A DNA stretch of 64,000 bases, taken from assembly GCF_022664465.1 (NCBI RefSeq), contig NZ_JAKREV010000002.1, positions 667,532 through 731,531 on the forward strand, in the 5' to 3' direction. Within the stretch, counting starts at the first letter, position 1, and every line of letters begins with the position of its first letter. Positions 16,876 to 25,628 of the stretch are shown piece after piece. The notes under the pieces were generated by a model. It made no database searches. It saw only the letters and a list, made by a program, of their open reading frames with translations, and was not told where the DNA came from. A program made the position numbers and the translations under genes. This DNA comes from Sphingomonas hankookensis. Lineage in GTDB: Bacteria; Pseudomonadota; Alphaproteobacteria; Sphingomonadales; Sphingomonadaceae.

Positions 16876-17448
16876 ATGCGGAGCATTGTAATCCGGTCGA
16901 TAGGTTTCACTGTAATGTTTGTCGCAGGAGCGATGGCACTGGGCCCAGCCAATGGACAGAGCGACCCGAGCAACGACGATCGACCCATCCTCGGGGCATC
17001 CATGCTCAATCGCGGTGCAGAATCTTACGGAAAAACTCCTTTATTCAAGAAAATCAGCACAGCCGTCAGAGCCGCCCGATTAGGCAACACCGACGAATTT
17101 TTCGCGCTACTGGCTCCGAAGGCAGCGGCCGAGTTATCGCACGATGAGGGCGAACGCAAAGTCGTACCCCTCAGCCCCCAGATACTTCAGTCCATAGCCA
17201 GCAATTGCCGTGGTCCGTTCCCGATCGGAGAACGGCCGTCATGGATACAGTTCTCCTTCATCTGCAATCCGGACGCGAAGACATCCTTGGCAACTTGTAT
17301 CCACTTCGTGAACACTCCAGAACTCACCATGACGGCTGGATTTAAAAATGGCCGGATGCTTTGGCTCGATGCGTTTGAGGTTCCCGTGGTACCCGGACGG
17401 CGCTATGTCGCGATGGATGCATATCAGCACGCAACCGATCGGAAATAG
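16876..17448 (+). CDS. Secreted protein of unknown function, atypical base composition
   Basis: The 190-residue protein has a signal peptide (about residues 1-28, GFTVMFVAGAMALGPANGQ). The mature part contains two cysteines that could pair (SNCRGPFPIG and FICNPD) plus a third in LATCIHFV. I recognise no family. Codon use differs from the neighbours: TTA and AAA codons are frequent, and bases 17041-17100 hold only 29 G or C of 60, while neighbouring genes are far richer. The ATG follows GGGGGAGATATT. The composition suggests recent acquisition. Confidence 0.65.
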   Translation: MRSIVIRSIGFTVMFVAGAMALGPANGQSDPSNDDRPILGASMLNRGAESYGKTPLFKKISTAVRAARLGNTDEFFALLAPKAAAELSHDEGERKVVPLSPQILQSIASNCRGPFPIGERPSWIQFSFICNPDAKTSLATCIHFVNTPELTMTAGFKNGRMLWLDAFEVPVVPGRRYVAMDAYQHATDRK

Positions 17449-17550
17449 GCGGTGAATCGAGCGTTACGCATAGCTATTCATCGTTGAACTCGTCCCACCT
17501 CTTCCCATATGGCCCGCTTGAAATGCTGCGATGCAGCAAGGAGCGTGCCT

Positions 17551-18729
17551 GTGACCCCGACCCGTAACCCTGCCCTTGTCCACTTGGCACTCGCGCTGGG
17601 TGGGTTCGCGATCGGGACGACCGAGTTCGCGACGATGAGCCTCGTGCCGTTCTTTGCGCCGGGCCTCGGTATCGACGAGCCGACGGCGGGGCATGTGATC
17701 AGCGCCTATGCCCTGGGCGTGGTGGTCGGTGCGCCGCTGCTGGCGGTGCTGACCGCGCGGATGGCGCGGCGGACGGTGTTGATCGCGTTGATGGCGTGTT
17801 TTGGGATCGCCAATGCCGCCAGTGCGCTGGCGCCGACCTATGAAGCGATGCTGGTCGCGCGTTTTTTCAGCGGATTGCCGCATGGTGCCTATTTCGGGAT
17901 CGCGGCGCTGGTCGCTGCTTCGCTGGTGCCGGTGGAGAAACGGGCGCAGGCGATCGGACGGGTCATGCTGGGGCTGACGACCGCGACGATCGTCGGTGTG
18001 CCGTTGGCCAACGCACTGGGGCAGGCGATCGGATGGCGCTGGGGCTTTGGGGTGGTCGCGGTGCTGGCCGCCGCGACGATGGCGATGGTCGCGTGGGTCG
18101 CGCCGCGTGATCGGCCGGACCGCTCGGCCAGCCCGATGGCGGAGCTGAGCGTGCTGCGCTCGGGCCAATTGTGGCTGACGCTCGGCATCGGCGCGATCGG
18201 CTTTGGCGGCATGTTCGCGGTCTATACCTATCTCGCCTCGACCCTGATCGAAGTGACCGGGGCCGGTCCGGCAATGGTGCCGGTGGTGCTGGCGGTGTTC
18301 GGCATCGGCATGACCATCGGCAACCTGATCGTGCCGCGCTTCGCGGATCGCGCACTGATGCCGACCGCAGGCGGGTTGCTGCTGTGGAGCGCCGCGACGC
18401 TGGCACTCTATCCGCTGGCGGCGGGGCAGTTGTGGTCGATGCTGGCGATTGTGTTCCTGATCGGCATTGGCGGGGCGCTTGGCACGGTGCTGCAGACGCG
18501 GTTGATGGACATTGCCGAGAACGGCCAGAGCCTTGCCGCATCGCTCAACCATTCGGCGTTCAACACCGCCAATGCGATCGGGCCATGGGCTGGCGGACTG
18601 GCGATCGCTGCGGGCTATGGCTGGACGTCGACCGGGGTGGTCGGGGCGGCGCTGGCGCTGGGCGGGTTTGCGATCTGGGGGCTGGCGGTGCTGGCCGGGG
18701 CGCCGGTTCGACGGGTGGCCGAGGCGTAA
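17551..18729 (+). CDS. MFS transporter, DHA1 (drug or sugar efflux) type
   Basis: The 392-residue protein has 12 hydrophobic segments. The N-terminal LALGGFAIGTTEFATMSLVP is the start typical of AraJ/NepI/Bcr-like DHA1 proteins, followed by GVVVGAPLLAVLTARMARR (motif A region) and RFFSGLPHGAYFGIAALVA. It probably exports a small molecule by proton exchange at the inner membrane; the substrate is unknown. I chose the GTG at 17551, which has AAGGAG seven bases upstream, over an earlier ATG lying in a low-quality region. Confidence 0.87.
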   Translation: MTPTRNPALVHLALALGGFAIGTTEFATMSLVPFFAPGLGIDEPTAGHVISAYALGVVVGAPLLAVLTARMARRTVLIALMACFGIANAASALAPTYEAMLVARFFSGLPHGAYFGIAALVAASLVPVEKRAQAIGRVMLGLTTATIVGVPLANALGQAIGWRWGFGVVAVLAAATMAMVAWVAPRDRPDRSASPMAELSVLRSGQLWLTLGIGAIGFGGMFAVYTYLASTLIEVTGAGPAMVPVVLAVFGIGMTIGNLIVPRFADRALMPTAGGLLLWSAATLALYPLAAGQLWSMLAIVFLIGIGGALGTVLQTRLMDIAENGQSLAASLNHSAFNTANAIGPWAGGLAIAAGYGWTSTGVVGAALALGGFAIWGLAVLAGAPVRRVAEA

Positions 18730-18739
18730 GAAGGTTTGA

Positions 18740-18897
18740 TTCACGCGAAGGCGCGAAGACGCGAAGAAGGTTCGTTCTCCGTAGCGTCCCCCGCGCCAGC
18801 CGCCTCGTCGCTTGGCTGTCCTGTCGCGTAAGGTCTTCCGTTCGCGGACCGCTCGCCCGGAACGCAGCCCCTCCGCGTCTTCGCGCCTTCGCGTGAA
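18740..18897. repeat. 158-bp palindromic element, second copy of the GCGAAGG type
   Basis: The arms at 18740-18762 and 18875-18897 form a perfect 23-bp inverted repeat beginning TTCACGCGAAGGCGCGAAG. The arm sequence matches the outer arms of the element at 10148-10391, but the core differs and the inner arms are missing. It lies between the convergent MFS and M16 genes. Confidence 0.85.
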
Positions 18898-18945
18898 CCC
18901 ATTTCTTCTGAACACGAAAGGGGCACCCGCCACCGGTTCGTGTGC

Positions 18946-19012
18946 GGGCGCCCCCCTCCACCATTCGCTTCGCGAACGGTCCCCCTCCCCATGGAACGGG
19001 GAGGATCTTTTC
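18946..19012. repeat. Intergenic repeat of the CCCCTCCACCAT ... GGTCCCCCTCCCC type
   Basis: The unit reads CCCCTCCACCATTCGCTTCG CGAACGG, then TCCCCCTCCCCATGG and a short stem CTCCCC/GGGGAG. Two more copies in opposite orientation to each other are at 29975-30030 and 30067-30118. It lies just behind the stop codon of the M16 protease. Confidence 0.7.
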
Positions 19013-19013
19013 C

Positions 19014-21932
19014 TTACTTCTTCTCGGGCAGGACCTGCATCGACCAGTCCTTCGACGGGACCAGATATTTCGCCGCCAGCGCCTGCAACTCGGCCGGGGT
19101 GGTCCCGCGGATGTCGTTGATGATGCCGGGGATCGCCGCCAGCCGCGCCGGATCGCGCGTGCCGCCGGCGGTCTGGTTCATCCAGAACATGTTGCCGCTC
19201 GACATGCGCGCGACCATCTGGATCACCGGCAGCTTGGCGCGGTCCAGTTCGTCCTCGGGCACCGGCGTCTTGACCAGGTCGGCGGCCAGCTCCCGCGCCA
19301 GCTGGAAGAAGAAGCCGGTCTTGTCGGGCGGCACCATGCCGATCGCCATGATCCGCCCGCCACCGGGCAGGCCGACCGGCCAGCCATTGTCGACGTTGGG
19401 CGAATAGCTGACCCCCGCCTGGCTGCGCAGCCGGTCGAGCAGCCGGTCGCGGAACACCGCGGCCAGCACCTCCAGCTTGCGGCTTTCGGTCAGCCCGGCG
19501 CTGCCGGCACCGGTCGGCCATGCGATCGCCGCCGCTGCCTGATTGGGCTGGCCGCTATGCGTGCGCGTCACCGGAGCGGCAATATGATCGGGGAAGCGGA
19601 CCGGCGGCAGCGGCGTAGTGGCGGGCGTGCGCGGCGTCATCGCGCCGATCGTCGCCGCGACCGCATCGATCGCCGCCTGCTGCGGCACGTCGCCGAACAC
19701 CTGCACCTCGATCGGACCCGAGGCGAGCAGCGGCGCCCACAGCGCCTTGAACGCTGCCGGGGTCAGTGCCTCGACCTCCTTGCGATCGGGCGTGCCCCAG
19801 CGCGGATCGCCGGCATGGAGCAGTCCGTCGAGATCGCGCGCCATCACCCCGTCGGGCGAGGCGCCGAGCGCGTCGTAGCTGGCCAGCATCACCGCGCGGG
19901 CACGGGCGACCGGCGCCGGGTCCCATGCCGGTGACTGGAGCTTCGCCGCGATCAGCTTCAGCTGGTCGGTCAGGTCGGCGGCGGTCGTGACGCCGGACAG
20001 GGTGAACGCGTCGTCGCCCATGCCGAACGACAGCCCGATCTGCCGCCCGCCGGTCAGCCGGTCGAGCTCTTCCTGCCCTAATACACCCTTGGGCGTCTGG
20101 ATGCCCGAGGCGACCAGCGCGAGATCGGCGGCGAACGCCGGGGTGCGGCGATCGGTCGGCAGCGCGTTCAGCCCGCGGCCGAAGCGGACGCTGACATAGA
20201 CCTTGCCCGTCTCCGATTCATTGGGGAACAGCAGCAGCGACGACCCGTTGGCGAAGTCGACGCGTTCGACCGGCGGATCGGCCAGCGCCATGCTACGCGT
20301 GGTGATCGCGCCGGGCTTGCCCAGCGGGGCCAGCCGGTCGAAGCCGATCGCCGCCTGTCCGCGGCGTTTGGCGGCGGTGCCGGCGACCTTTTCGGTCAGC
20401 GCGGCGGTCAGCTTCGTCTGGGCGGTCGGGTCGGGCACGCGGCTGTTCAGGATCGCGCGGGTGGCGGTGCCTTCGAACACCTTTTTCGTCGCCGCCTGCA
20501 CGCGCGCCGGGGTGAAAAACTTCTTCGTCACCGCGCCTTCGAAGATGCGCAGCGACGTTTCGGGTCCGGCGACCGTTTCGCGGATATCGGTCGCGGAGAT
20601 GAGGTTGTCGGCCAGCAGCGCGCCGGCGGTCACGGGTGCGGTGCGAACCTCGTTCTCCATGCCCGCCCGGATTTCGGCGACTTCGCGGTCGATCTCGGCC
20701 TGGGTCGGGGGGGTGCGCATCGCGTCGGCGATCGACTGGCGCACGTCGCGCAGCGCCGCCGCCCAGTCGTCGCCCAGCGGGAGGATCGACAGCTGGGTGA
20801 TGTTGGCGGAGCGTGACACGTCGTCGAGGTTCGCACCCGCGGAGATATAGCTGCCCCCGGCGCGCGCGCGGCTTTCCAGCCGTCGGTTGAGGATACGGAG
20901 TGCGATCTGGTCGATCATCCGCTCTTGGTTGAACAGGATGGTGTCGTCCCCGACGGTCCACGGCCGCAGCACCGCCATCTGCACCAGCGTCGGCATGGTC
21001 GGTTCGCTGACCACCGCCGCGACCGGCTCGTTCGCCTTGGGCGATCCGAATTTGGGGTCGGCGGGCGACGGGCCATTGCCCTGCCAGGCCGAGAAATGCT
21101 TCTTCACCATCGCTTCGAGGATGGCGGGATCGGCGTCGCCGGCGATGACGATTATTGCGCGGTCTGGGCGGTACCAGCGGTCGTGGAACTTCTTTACACT
21201 GTCGGCGGTCGCCGATTGCAGCGTGTCGACGTTGCCGATCGGCGAGCGGTCGGACAGCGGCTGCCCGGCGAAGAACAGCGCGCGCACCGCGTCGCCGAAG
21301 CGCACCTGCGGGCCCGGCTGCTCGCGCTGTTCGGAGAGGACCACCGGCCGTTCGGCATCCAGCGCCGCCTGGCTGAGCGTCGGTTCGGCCATCATCCCCG
21401 ACAGGATCTTCATGCTCTCGTCCAGACCCGCAGGCGTCGCAGAGGGCAGGTCGAGCTTATATACGGTCTGCGTAAAACTGGTCGAGGCGTTGCTGTCCGA
21501 ACCGAAGGTAACGCCCAGACGCTGCCACACCCGTTTCGATTCGCCGTCGGGCACATGGACCGATCCGCGGAAGGTGAGGTGTTCGATCAGGTGCGCGAAG
21601 CCACGCTCGCTGTCGGTTTCCATCAATGAACCGGTGCCGATCGCGACGCGGATCGCGACCTGCCCCGGCGGCACGCCATTCTTGCGCACGGCATATTTCA
21701 GGCCGTTGGACAGCACGCCGTAGGTCCACGTCCGGTCAGGCGGAATGTCGCTGCCCTTGAACAGCCACGGCGTGTCCGGCCCCTGGGCCACCGGTTCCAG
21801 CGGCGGAAGCTGGCGCGCGGGCGCCGGTGAGGCGGGCACGGGCGATGCGGGCGGGGTCTGCGCGGCGAGCGGCGCGGCGATCAGGGCCAGGGTCGTGAAG
21901 CCACCCGTGGCCAGTCGATACAGGGATGCCAT
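19014..21932 (-). CDS. M16-family zinc metalloprotease (two-domain, secreted)
   Basis: The 972-residue protein has a signal peptide (LALIAAPLAAQTPPA) and a Pro-rich linker, so it acts in the periplasm or is attached to the envelope. The inverted zinc motif HxxEH is HLIEH in ERGFAHLIEHLTFRG (about residue 112). Two M16 repeats are present; the second (from about residue 560, PVERVDFANGSSLLLFPNE) lacks the metal motif, as is usual. The family degrades peptides and misfolded fragments (pitrilysin/PqqL-like). It ends in LVPSKDWSMQVLPEKK. The length is typical of PqqL-like proteins. Confidence 0.92.
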   Translation of the reverse strand: MASLYRLATGGFTTLALIAAPLAAQTPPASPVPASPAPARQLPPLEPVAQGPDTPWLFKGSDIPPDRTWTYGVLSNGLKYAVRKNGVPPGQVAIRVAIGTGSLMETDSERGFAHLIEHLTFRGSVHVPDGESKRVWQRLGVTFGSDSNASTSFTQTVYKLDLPSATPAGLDESMKILSGMMAEPTLSQAALDAERPVVLSEQREQPGPQVRFGDAVRALFFAGQPLSDRSPIGNVDTLQSATADSVKKFHDRWYRPDRAIIVIAGDADPAILEAMVKKHFSAWQGNGPSPADPKFGSPKANEPVAAVVSEPTMPTLVQMAVLRPWTVGDDTILFNQERMIDQIALRILNRRLESRARAGGSYISAGANLDDVSRSANITQLSILPLGDDWAAALRDVRQSIADAMRTPPTQAEIDREVAEIRAGMENEVRTAPVTAGALLADNLISATDIRETVAGPETSLRIFEGAVTKKFFTPARVQAATKKVFEGTATRAILNSRVPDPTAQTKLTAALTEKVAGTAAKRRGQAAIGFDRLAPLGKPGAITTRSMALADPPVERVDFANGSSLLLFPNESETGKVYVSVRFGRGLNALPTDRRTPAFAADLALVASGIQTPKGVLGQEELDRLTGGRQIGLSFGMGDDAFTLSGVTTAADLTDQLKLIAAKLQSPAWDPAPVARARAVMLASYDALGASPDGVMARDLDGLLHAGDPRWGTPDRKEVEALTPAAFKALWAPLLASGPIEVQVFGDVPQQAAIDAVAATIGAMTPRTPATTPLPPVRFPDHIAAPVTRTHSGQPNQAAAAIAWPTGAGSAGLTESRKLEVLAAVFRDRLLDRLRSQAGVSYSPNVDNGWPVGLPGGGRIMAIGMVPPDKTGFFFQLARELAADLVKTPVPEDELDRAKLPVIQMVARMSSGNMFWMNQTAGGTRDPARLAAIPGIINDIRGTTPAELQALAAKYLVPSKDWSMQVLPEKK

Positions 21933-22036
21933 GCGCCAAGGTGTAGCGTCGTTGCAACGCCGCGACCAGTATCGACGCGCCGGTGGAAATATAAAGCTGT
22001 AACCGCCCGTGCGTTCAGCCCCGGCTCAGCTTTACG

Positions 22037-22756
22037 CTACCGCTCCTCCCGCCGCAGATAGAGGTAGGAATCGTCGAATTCGGCGAGCGAGCGCAGGCCG
22101 GCAAGGTCCTGGATCGATGCCCGCCGCCCGCGAAACGCCATCAGCCCGCGTTCGCGCAGCTCGCGCAGCGTGCGGTTGACATGGACCGGGGTCAGGCCGG
22201 TGCAGTCCGACAGGTCGGCCTGTGTCAGCGGCAGCGCAAAGCCGGTATCGTCGGCCTGCCCGATCAGCCCCAGCCGCACATGCAGCTCGCAGATCAGATG
22301 CGCGATCCGCTGGATCGCGGTCCGCCGGCCGAGCGACAATTCCCATTCGCGATGGATCGCGGCGTCGAGCGCGGTGATGAACCAATAGACCCGCGCCAGA
22401 TGGGGATGCTTCTCGGTAATCTCGGTCAGCTTCGTATGCGGGACCAGCACGACGCGGCACGGTGTCAGGGTCATGACGTTATGATCGAGCTGTTTCAGCG
22501 AGAAGCTGTGCAGGTCGAGAAAGTCGCCCGCGACGTGCAGTTCGGTGATCTGCCGTTCGCCGCCCGGCAGGTCCTTGTACCGGCACATGAGGCCTTCGAG
22601 CAGCAACGTGCTGGCATTCAACCGTTCGCCGGCGCGGATACAGGTATGGTGGGCCGGCAGGTCGCGCACCTCGCCCAACGATGCCCGGATGACCGCTTCT
22701 TCCTCCGGCGATATCGTGTCGCGTGCGCGCAGCTTCGCCAGATGCGTTTCGATCAC
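22037..22756 (-). CDS. Crp/Fnr-family transcription regulator
   Basis: The 239-residue protein has an N-terminal cyclic-nucleotide-binding-type beta-roll (about residues 20-140, LHVAGDFLDLHSFSLKQL) and a C-terminal Crp helix-turn-helix (LPLTQADLSDCTGLTPVHVNRTLRELRERG, about residues 175-205). The N-terminal cysteine cluster of Fnr is absent, so it is not an obvious oxygen sensor; the effector is unknown. It is divergent from nfu. A perfect inverted repeat lies 25 bases before its start. Confidence 0.9.
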   Translation of the reverse strand: MIETHLAKLRARDTISPEEEAVIRASLGEVRDLPAHHTCIRAGERLNASTLLLEGLMCRYKDLPGGERQITELHVAGDFLDLHSFSLKQLDHNVMTLTPCRVVLVPHTKLTEITEKHPHLARVYWFITALDAAIHREWELSLGRRTAIQRIAHLICELHVRLGLIGQADDTGFALPLTQADLSDCTGLTPVHVNRTLRELRERGLMAFRGRRASIQDLAGLRSLAEFDDSYLYLRREER

Positions 22757-22780
22757 CGGTCGTCATCCCCCTCGTCAGAT

Positions 22781-22797
22781 CGTTACGGCTGGTAACG
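22781..22797. promoter_or_regulatory. Palindrome CGTTAC-N5-GTAACG upstream of the Crp/Fnr gene
   Basis: A perfect 6-bp inverted repeat with a five-base centre lies between the divergent regulator and nfu genes. It does not match the TGTGA-N6-TCACA Crp site. It could be an operator for this or another regulator. Confidence 0.4.
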
Positions 22798-22897
22798 CAC
22801 TGCAGCGACGGAGGCAACGCGGCCATACCAAAGGGGGAACGCAGCGTTTCCTGTGGCTGCCCTTGATCCCCCGAGCCCATGCCGCCACATGGGCGGC

Positions 22898-23470
22898 ATG
22901 TTGATCGAAACCGAATCCACGCCCAATCCGGCGACGTTGAAGTTCCTGCCGGGGCAGATCGTCATGGATGCCGGCACCCGCGATTTCGCGAGCCCGGAAG
23001 AGGCGGAGGCCTCGCCGCTCGCCACGCAGCTGTTCGCATTGGGCGACGTCGTCGGCGTGTTCTTCGGCCGCGATTTCGTGTCGGTGACCAAGGCGCCGGG
23101 CAGCGAATGGGCCGACCTGAAGCCCGACGTGCTGGCGCTGCTGCTCGACCATTTCGGCGGGCGGATGCCATTGTTCCACGCGACCGGCAGCGCCGGTTTC
23201 TCGGTCCCGGCCGAGGAGAGCTTTTCCGACAATCCGGAAGACGCCGATATCGTCGAACAGATCAAGGAACTGATCGAGACGCGGGTACGCCCGGCGGTCG
23301 CAAACGACGGCGGCGACATCGTCTATCGTGGGTTCGACCAGGGCAAGGTCTACCTCCAGCTGCAGGGTGCCTGTGCAGGGTGCCCGTCCTCCAGCGCGAC
23401 GCTGAAGAACGGTATCGAACAGCTGCTGAAATATTATGTCCCCGAAGTCACGGAGGTTCGTGCAGTCTGA
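22898..23470 (+). CDS. NfuA-like Fe-S carrier protein
   Basis: The 190-residue protein carries an N-terminal Nfu_N domain (MLIETESTPNPATLKFLPGQ, about residues 1-88) and a C-terminal NifU-like domain with the cluster ligands CxxC in GACAGCPSSSATLK. It passes Fe-S clusters to target proteins. The ATG at 22898 starts the conserved domain. It heads a coupled set with the nitroreductase and tsaB-rimI. It complements the SUF machinery elsewhere in the window. Confidence 0.94.
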   Translation: MLIETESTPNPATLKFLPGQIVMDAGTRDFASPEEAEASPLATQLFALGDVVGVFFGRDFVSVTKAPGSEWADLKPDVLALLLDHFGGRMPLFHATGSAGFSVPAEESFSDNPEDADIVEQIKELIETRVRPAVANDGGDIVYRGFDQGKVYLQLQGACAGCPSSSATLKNGIEQLLKYYVPEVTEVRAV

Positions 23471-24060
23471 TGTCCAAGCTCGACGACCAAGCGCTCGACA
23501 CGCTGTTCCGCAGCGCCCGCACCTATAATCATTATACCGACCAGCCGGTCGACGACGCGACGCTGCACTCGATCTGGGACCTGGTGAAATGGGGCCCGAC
23601 CAGCGCGAACCAGCTGCCCGCGCGGATCGTGTGGTGCACGTCGGAAGAGGCGAAGGAACAGCTGGCGGCGTGTGCGACCGGCACCAATCCCGACAAGATC
23701 CGCGCCGCGCCGGTGACCGCGATCATCGGCATGGACACCGAGTTCCACGAGTATCTGCCCGAGTTGTTCCCCCATGCCGATGCGAAGGCGTGGTTCGACG
23801 GCAATGCCGAGCTGCGTCAGGCATCGGCGTTCCGCAATTCGTCGTTGCAGGGCGGGTATCTGATCCTCGCCGCGCGTGCGCTGGGCCTCGATACCGGGCC
23901 GATGTCCGGGTTCGATGCCGGTGCGGTCGACAAGGCATTCTTTGCCGACACGCCTTCGGTGCACGCCAATTTCATCACGACGCTGGGCTATGGCGATCGC
24001 GAGACGCTGTACCCACGCTCGCCGCGGCCCGATTTCGCCAAGTTCAACCGGATCGCCTGA
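23470..24060 (+). CDS. Nitroreductase-family protein (RutE/HadB-like)
   Basis: The 196-residue flavoprotein resembles malonic semialdehyde reductase RutE: DLVKWGPTSANQLPARIVW, AFRNSSLQGGYLILAARALG, and the C-terminal LGYGDRETLYPRSPRPDFAKF are all characteristic. It would reduce an aldehyde, quinone or nitro compound with NAD(P)H and FMN. No other rut genes are nearby, so the true substrate is open. Its ATG overlaps the nfu stop (TGATG). Confidence 0.88.
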   Translation: MSKLDDQALDTLFRSARTYNHYTDQPVDDATLHSIWDLVKWGPTSANQLPARIVWCTSEEAKEQLAACATGTNPDKIRAAPVTAIIGMDTEFHEYLPELFPHADAKAWFDGNAELRQASAFRNSSLQGGYLILAARALGLDTGPMSGFDAGAVDKAFFADTPSVHANFITTLGYGDRETLYPRSPRPDFAKFNRIA

Positions 24061-24068
24061 CGCCGATC

Positions 24069-24686
24069 GTGCGCACGCTGGTCATCGAAACCGCCACTGC
24101 CGCCTGTTCGGTCGCGTTGATCGACGACGGCGTGGTGATCGCGCGCGACCATGTCGTGGTCGGGCGCGGCCATGCCGAGCGGCTGGTACCGATGATCGCC
24201 GCGCTGCCGGGTGAAGGCCGCGCCGACGCGATCCTCGTCGATTGCGGGCCGGGCAGCTTTACCGGCGTGCGCGTCGGGCTGGCAGCGGCGCGGGGCCTCG
24301 GCATAGGTTGGGGCGTACCGGTCAGCGGCTATTCGTCGCTGGCGTCGATCGCCGCCGCGGCGCTGGCCGAGCAACCGGGCGACGCGATCGTCGCGGTGCT
24401 CGACGGCGGCCATGGCGAGGTGTTCCAGCAGGGATTCGATGCCGACCTGACGTCTGACGGGCCGGCGGTGTCGCGCAAGCCGGCCGACGCCATCGCCGCG
24501 CTGGCGGGACGCCGCGTCGTCGGACAGGGGCTGGCGCGATTGCGTACGGTCGACGACCGCCTGCCCGACGACGACCGGTTGCCCGATGCCGCCGACGCGC
24601 TGCTGCTGCCCGAAGCACAACGGACGCTGCCCCCCGCCCCGCTGTACGGCCGCGCGCCCGATGCGGTGCCGAGCGTCCGCGCATGA
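24069..24686 (+). CDS. tsaB: tRNA threonylcarbamoyladenosine protein TsaB
   Basis: The 205-residue protein belongs to the ASKHA fold partner of TsaD that makes the t6A37 modification of ANN-decoding tRNAs. It shows RTLVIETATAACSVALIDDG at the start and DCGPGSFTGVRVGLAAARG, the classical TsaB signature. The GTG at 24069 is taken as the start because it lies eight bases after the upstream stop and begins the conserved strand. The end overlaps rimI by four bases. Confidence 0.93.
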   Translation: MRTLVIETATAACSVALIDDGVVIARDHVVVGRGHAERLVPMIAALPGEGRADAILVDCGPGSFTGVRVGLAAARGLGIGWGVPVSGYSSLASIAAAALAEQPGDAIVAVLDGGHGEVFQQGFDADLTSDGPAVSRKPADAIAALAGRRVVGQGLARLRTVDDRLPDDDRLPDAADALLLPEAQRTLPPAPLYGRAPDAVPSVRA

Positions 24687-25165
24687 GCGACACCCGCGAC
24701 GCCATCGCGATCGGCGACGGCACCGCCGCCGATATCGCGGCGGTCGATGCGGTGATGCAGGCGGCGTTCGACCCGCGCTTCGGCGAGGCGTGGACGCAGG
24801 CGCAATGCCTGGGGATGCTGTCGCTGCCCGGCGTGTGGCTGACGCTGGCGCATGACGACGAATTGCTGGTCGGCTTTGCACTGACCCGTGCCATCGCCGG
24901 CGATGCCGAACTGCTGCTGATCGCGGTGCGGCCCGACCATCGCGGGCGAGGCATCGGGCGCGCGCTGTTGCGGCGGGCGATCGCCGATGCCGCGAAGCGC
25001 GGTGCGGGGCGCCTGTGCCTCGAAATGCGGGCGGGGAACGATGCGACCCGGCTGTATGTCGGCGAAGGCTTCGTCCAGTGCGGCGAACGGCGCGACTATT
25101 ATGCCGGGCGCAGCGGCGAACGGTTCGACGCGCATACCTATGTCCGGCCGATCCCGCTGGGCTAG
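24683..25165 (+). CDS. rimI: Ribosomal-protein-alanine N-acetyltransferase (RimI-like GNAT)
   Basis: The 160-residue GNAT-fold enzyme has the acetyl-CoA loop VRPDHRGRGIGRALLRRAIA and the C-terminal RLYVGEGFVQCGERRDYY typical of RimI, which acetylates the N-terminus of ribosomal protein S18. The coupling with tsaB (ATGA overlap) is a widespread gene pair and supports the call. It ends at a repeat region. Confidence 0.9.
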   Translation: MSDTRDAIAIGDGTAADIAAVDAVMQAAFDPRFGEAWTQAQCLGMLSLPGVWLTLAHDDELLVGFALTRAIAGDAELLLIAVRPDHRGRGIGRALLRRAIADAAKRGAGRLCLEMRAGNDATRLYVGEGFVQCGERRDYYAGRSGERFDAHTYVRPIPLG

Positions 25166-25332
25166 CGCCTGATCCATTCCGGTTGGGCCATACGTCCTCC
25201 CGGCGCAATATGGGACCTTCCCTTGCAGTGCGGGACAGGCGCCGCTTGAGGCCCCGAGCGTCGTTGGGGTGATGGTTCCGTTCGGGTCGATCAAACTCCA
25301 GCGCGGATCGATCTCCGACGACCACGAAGGTT

Positions 25333-25427
25333 CGTCATTCCCGCGCAGGCGGGGATCCATACACGCCAAAGTTTCGGCTGAAGTCGCGACGCTGGCGCTT
25401 ATGGACTCCCGCCTGCGCGGGAGTGCG
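25333..25427. repeat. Paired palindromic repeat (CGTCATTCCCGCGCAGGCGG type)
   Basis: CGTCATTCCCGCGCAGGCGGGGATCCAT at the left and ATGGACTCCCGCCTGCGCGGGAGTGCG at the right are inverted repeats around a 40-base centre. Each end is also a small hairpin. Related elements lie at 50069-50151 and 53020-53115. It fills much of the 463-base gap between rimI and mucR. Confidence 0.8.
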
Positions 25428-25628
25428 AAAGAGGGCGGAAAAGGCTGGAGTCCCCTCGAGCTACTGTTGCATGCCATCATCCGAAAATTTCAGCCTTCGC
25501 GCGGCTGACGTTGCTGCAGATCGATCGAACGCCAATTCCAAAAAAAGCTTCTTATATTGTTGCGCGTCGCCCGGTCAGCGTCGATAGCGGGGCCGGCCAC
25601 GGTATCGGCCGCGTATGCGAGGGACATT
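25428..25628 (+). promoter_or_regulatory. mucR upstream region with an A/T-rich tract
   Basis: This is the gene-free stretch after the repeat. Most of it shows nothing recognisable, but 25535-25562 (CCAAAAAAAGCTTCTTATATTG-like) is unusually A/T-rich for this genome. MucR proteins bind A/T-rich DNA and repress their own genes, so this tract is a plausible autoregulatory site. The mucR ribosome-binding site is GCGAGGGAC. Confidence 0.4.

Noticed and set aside
22037..22756. The Crp/Fnr protein as an Fnr-type oxygen sensor
   Set aside because: The N-terminal Cys cluster of Fnr is missing; scattered cysteines do not form the pattern.
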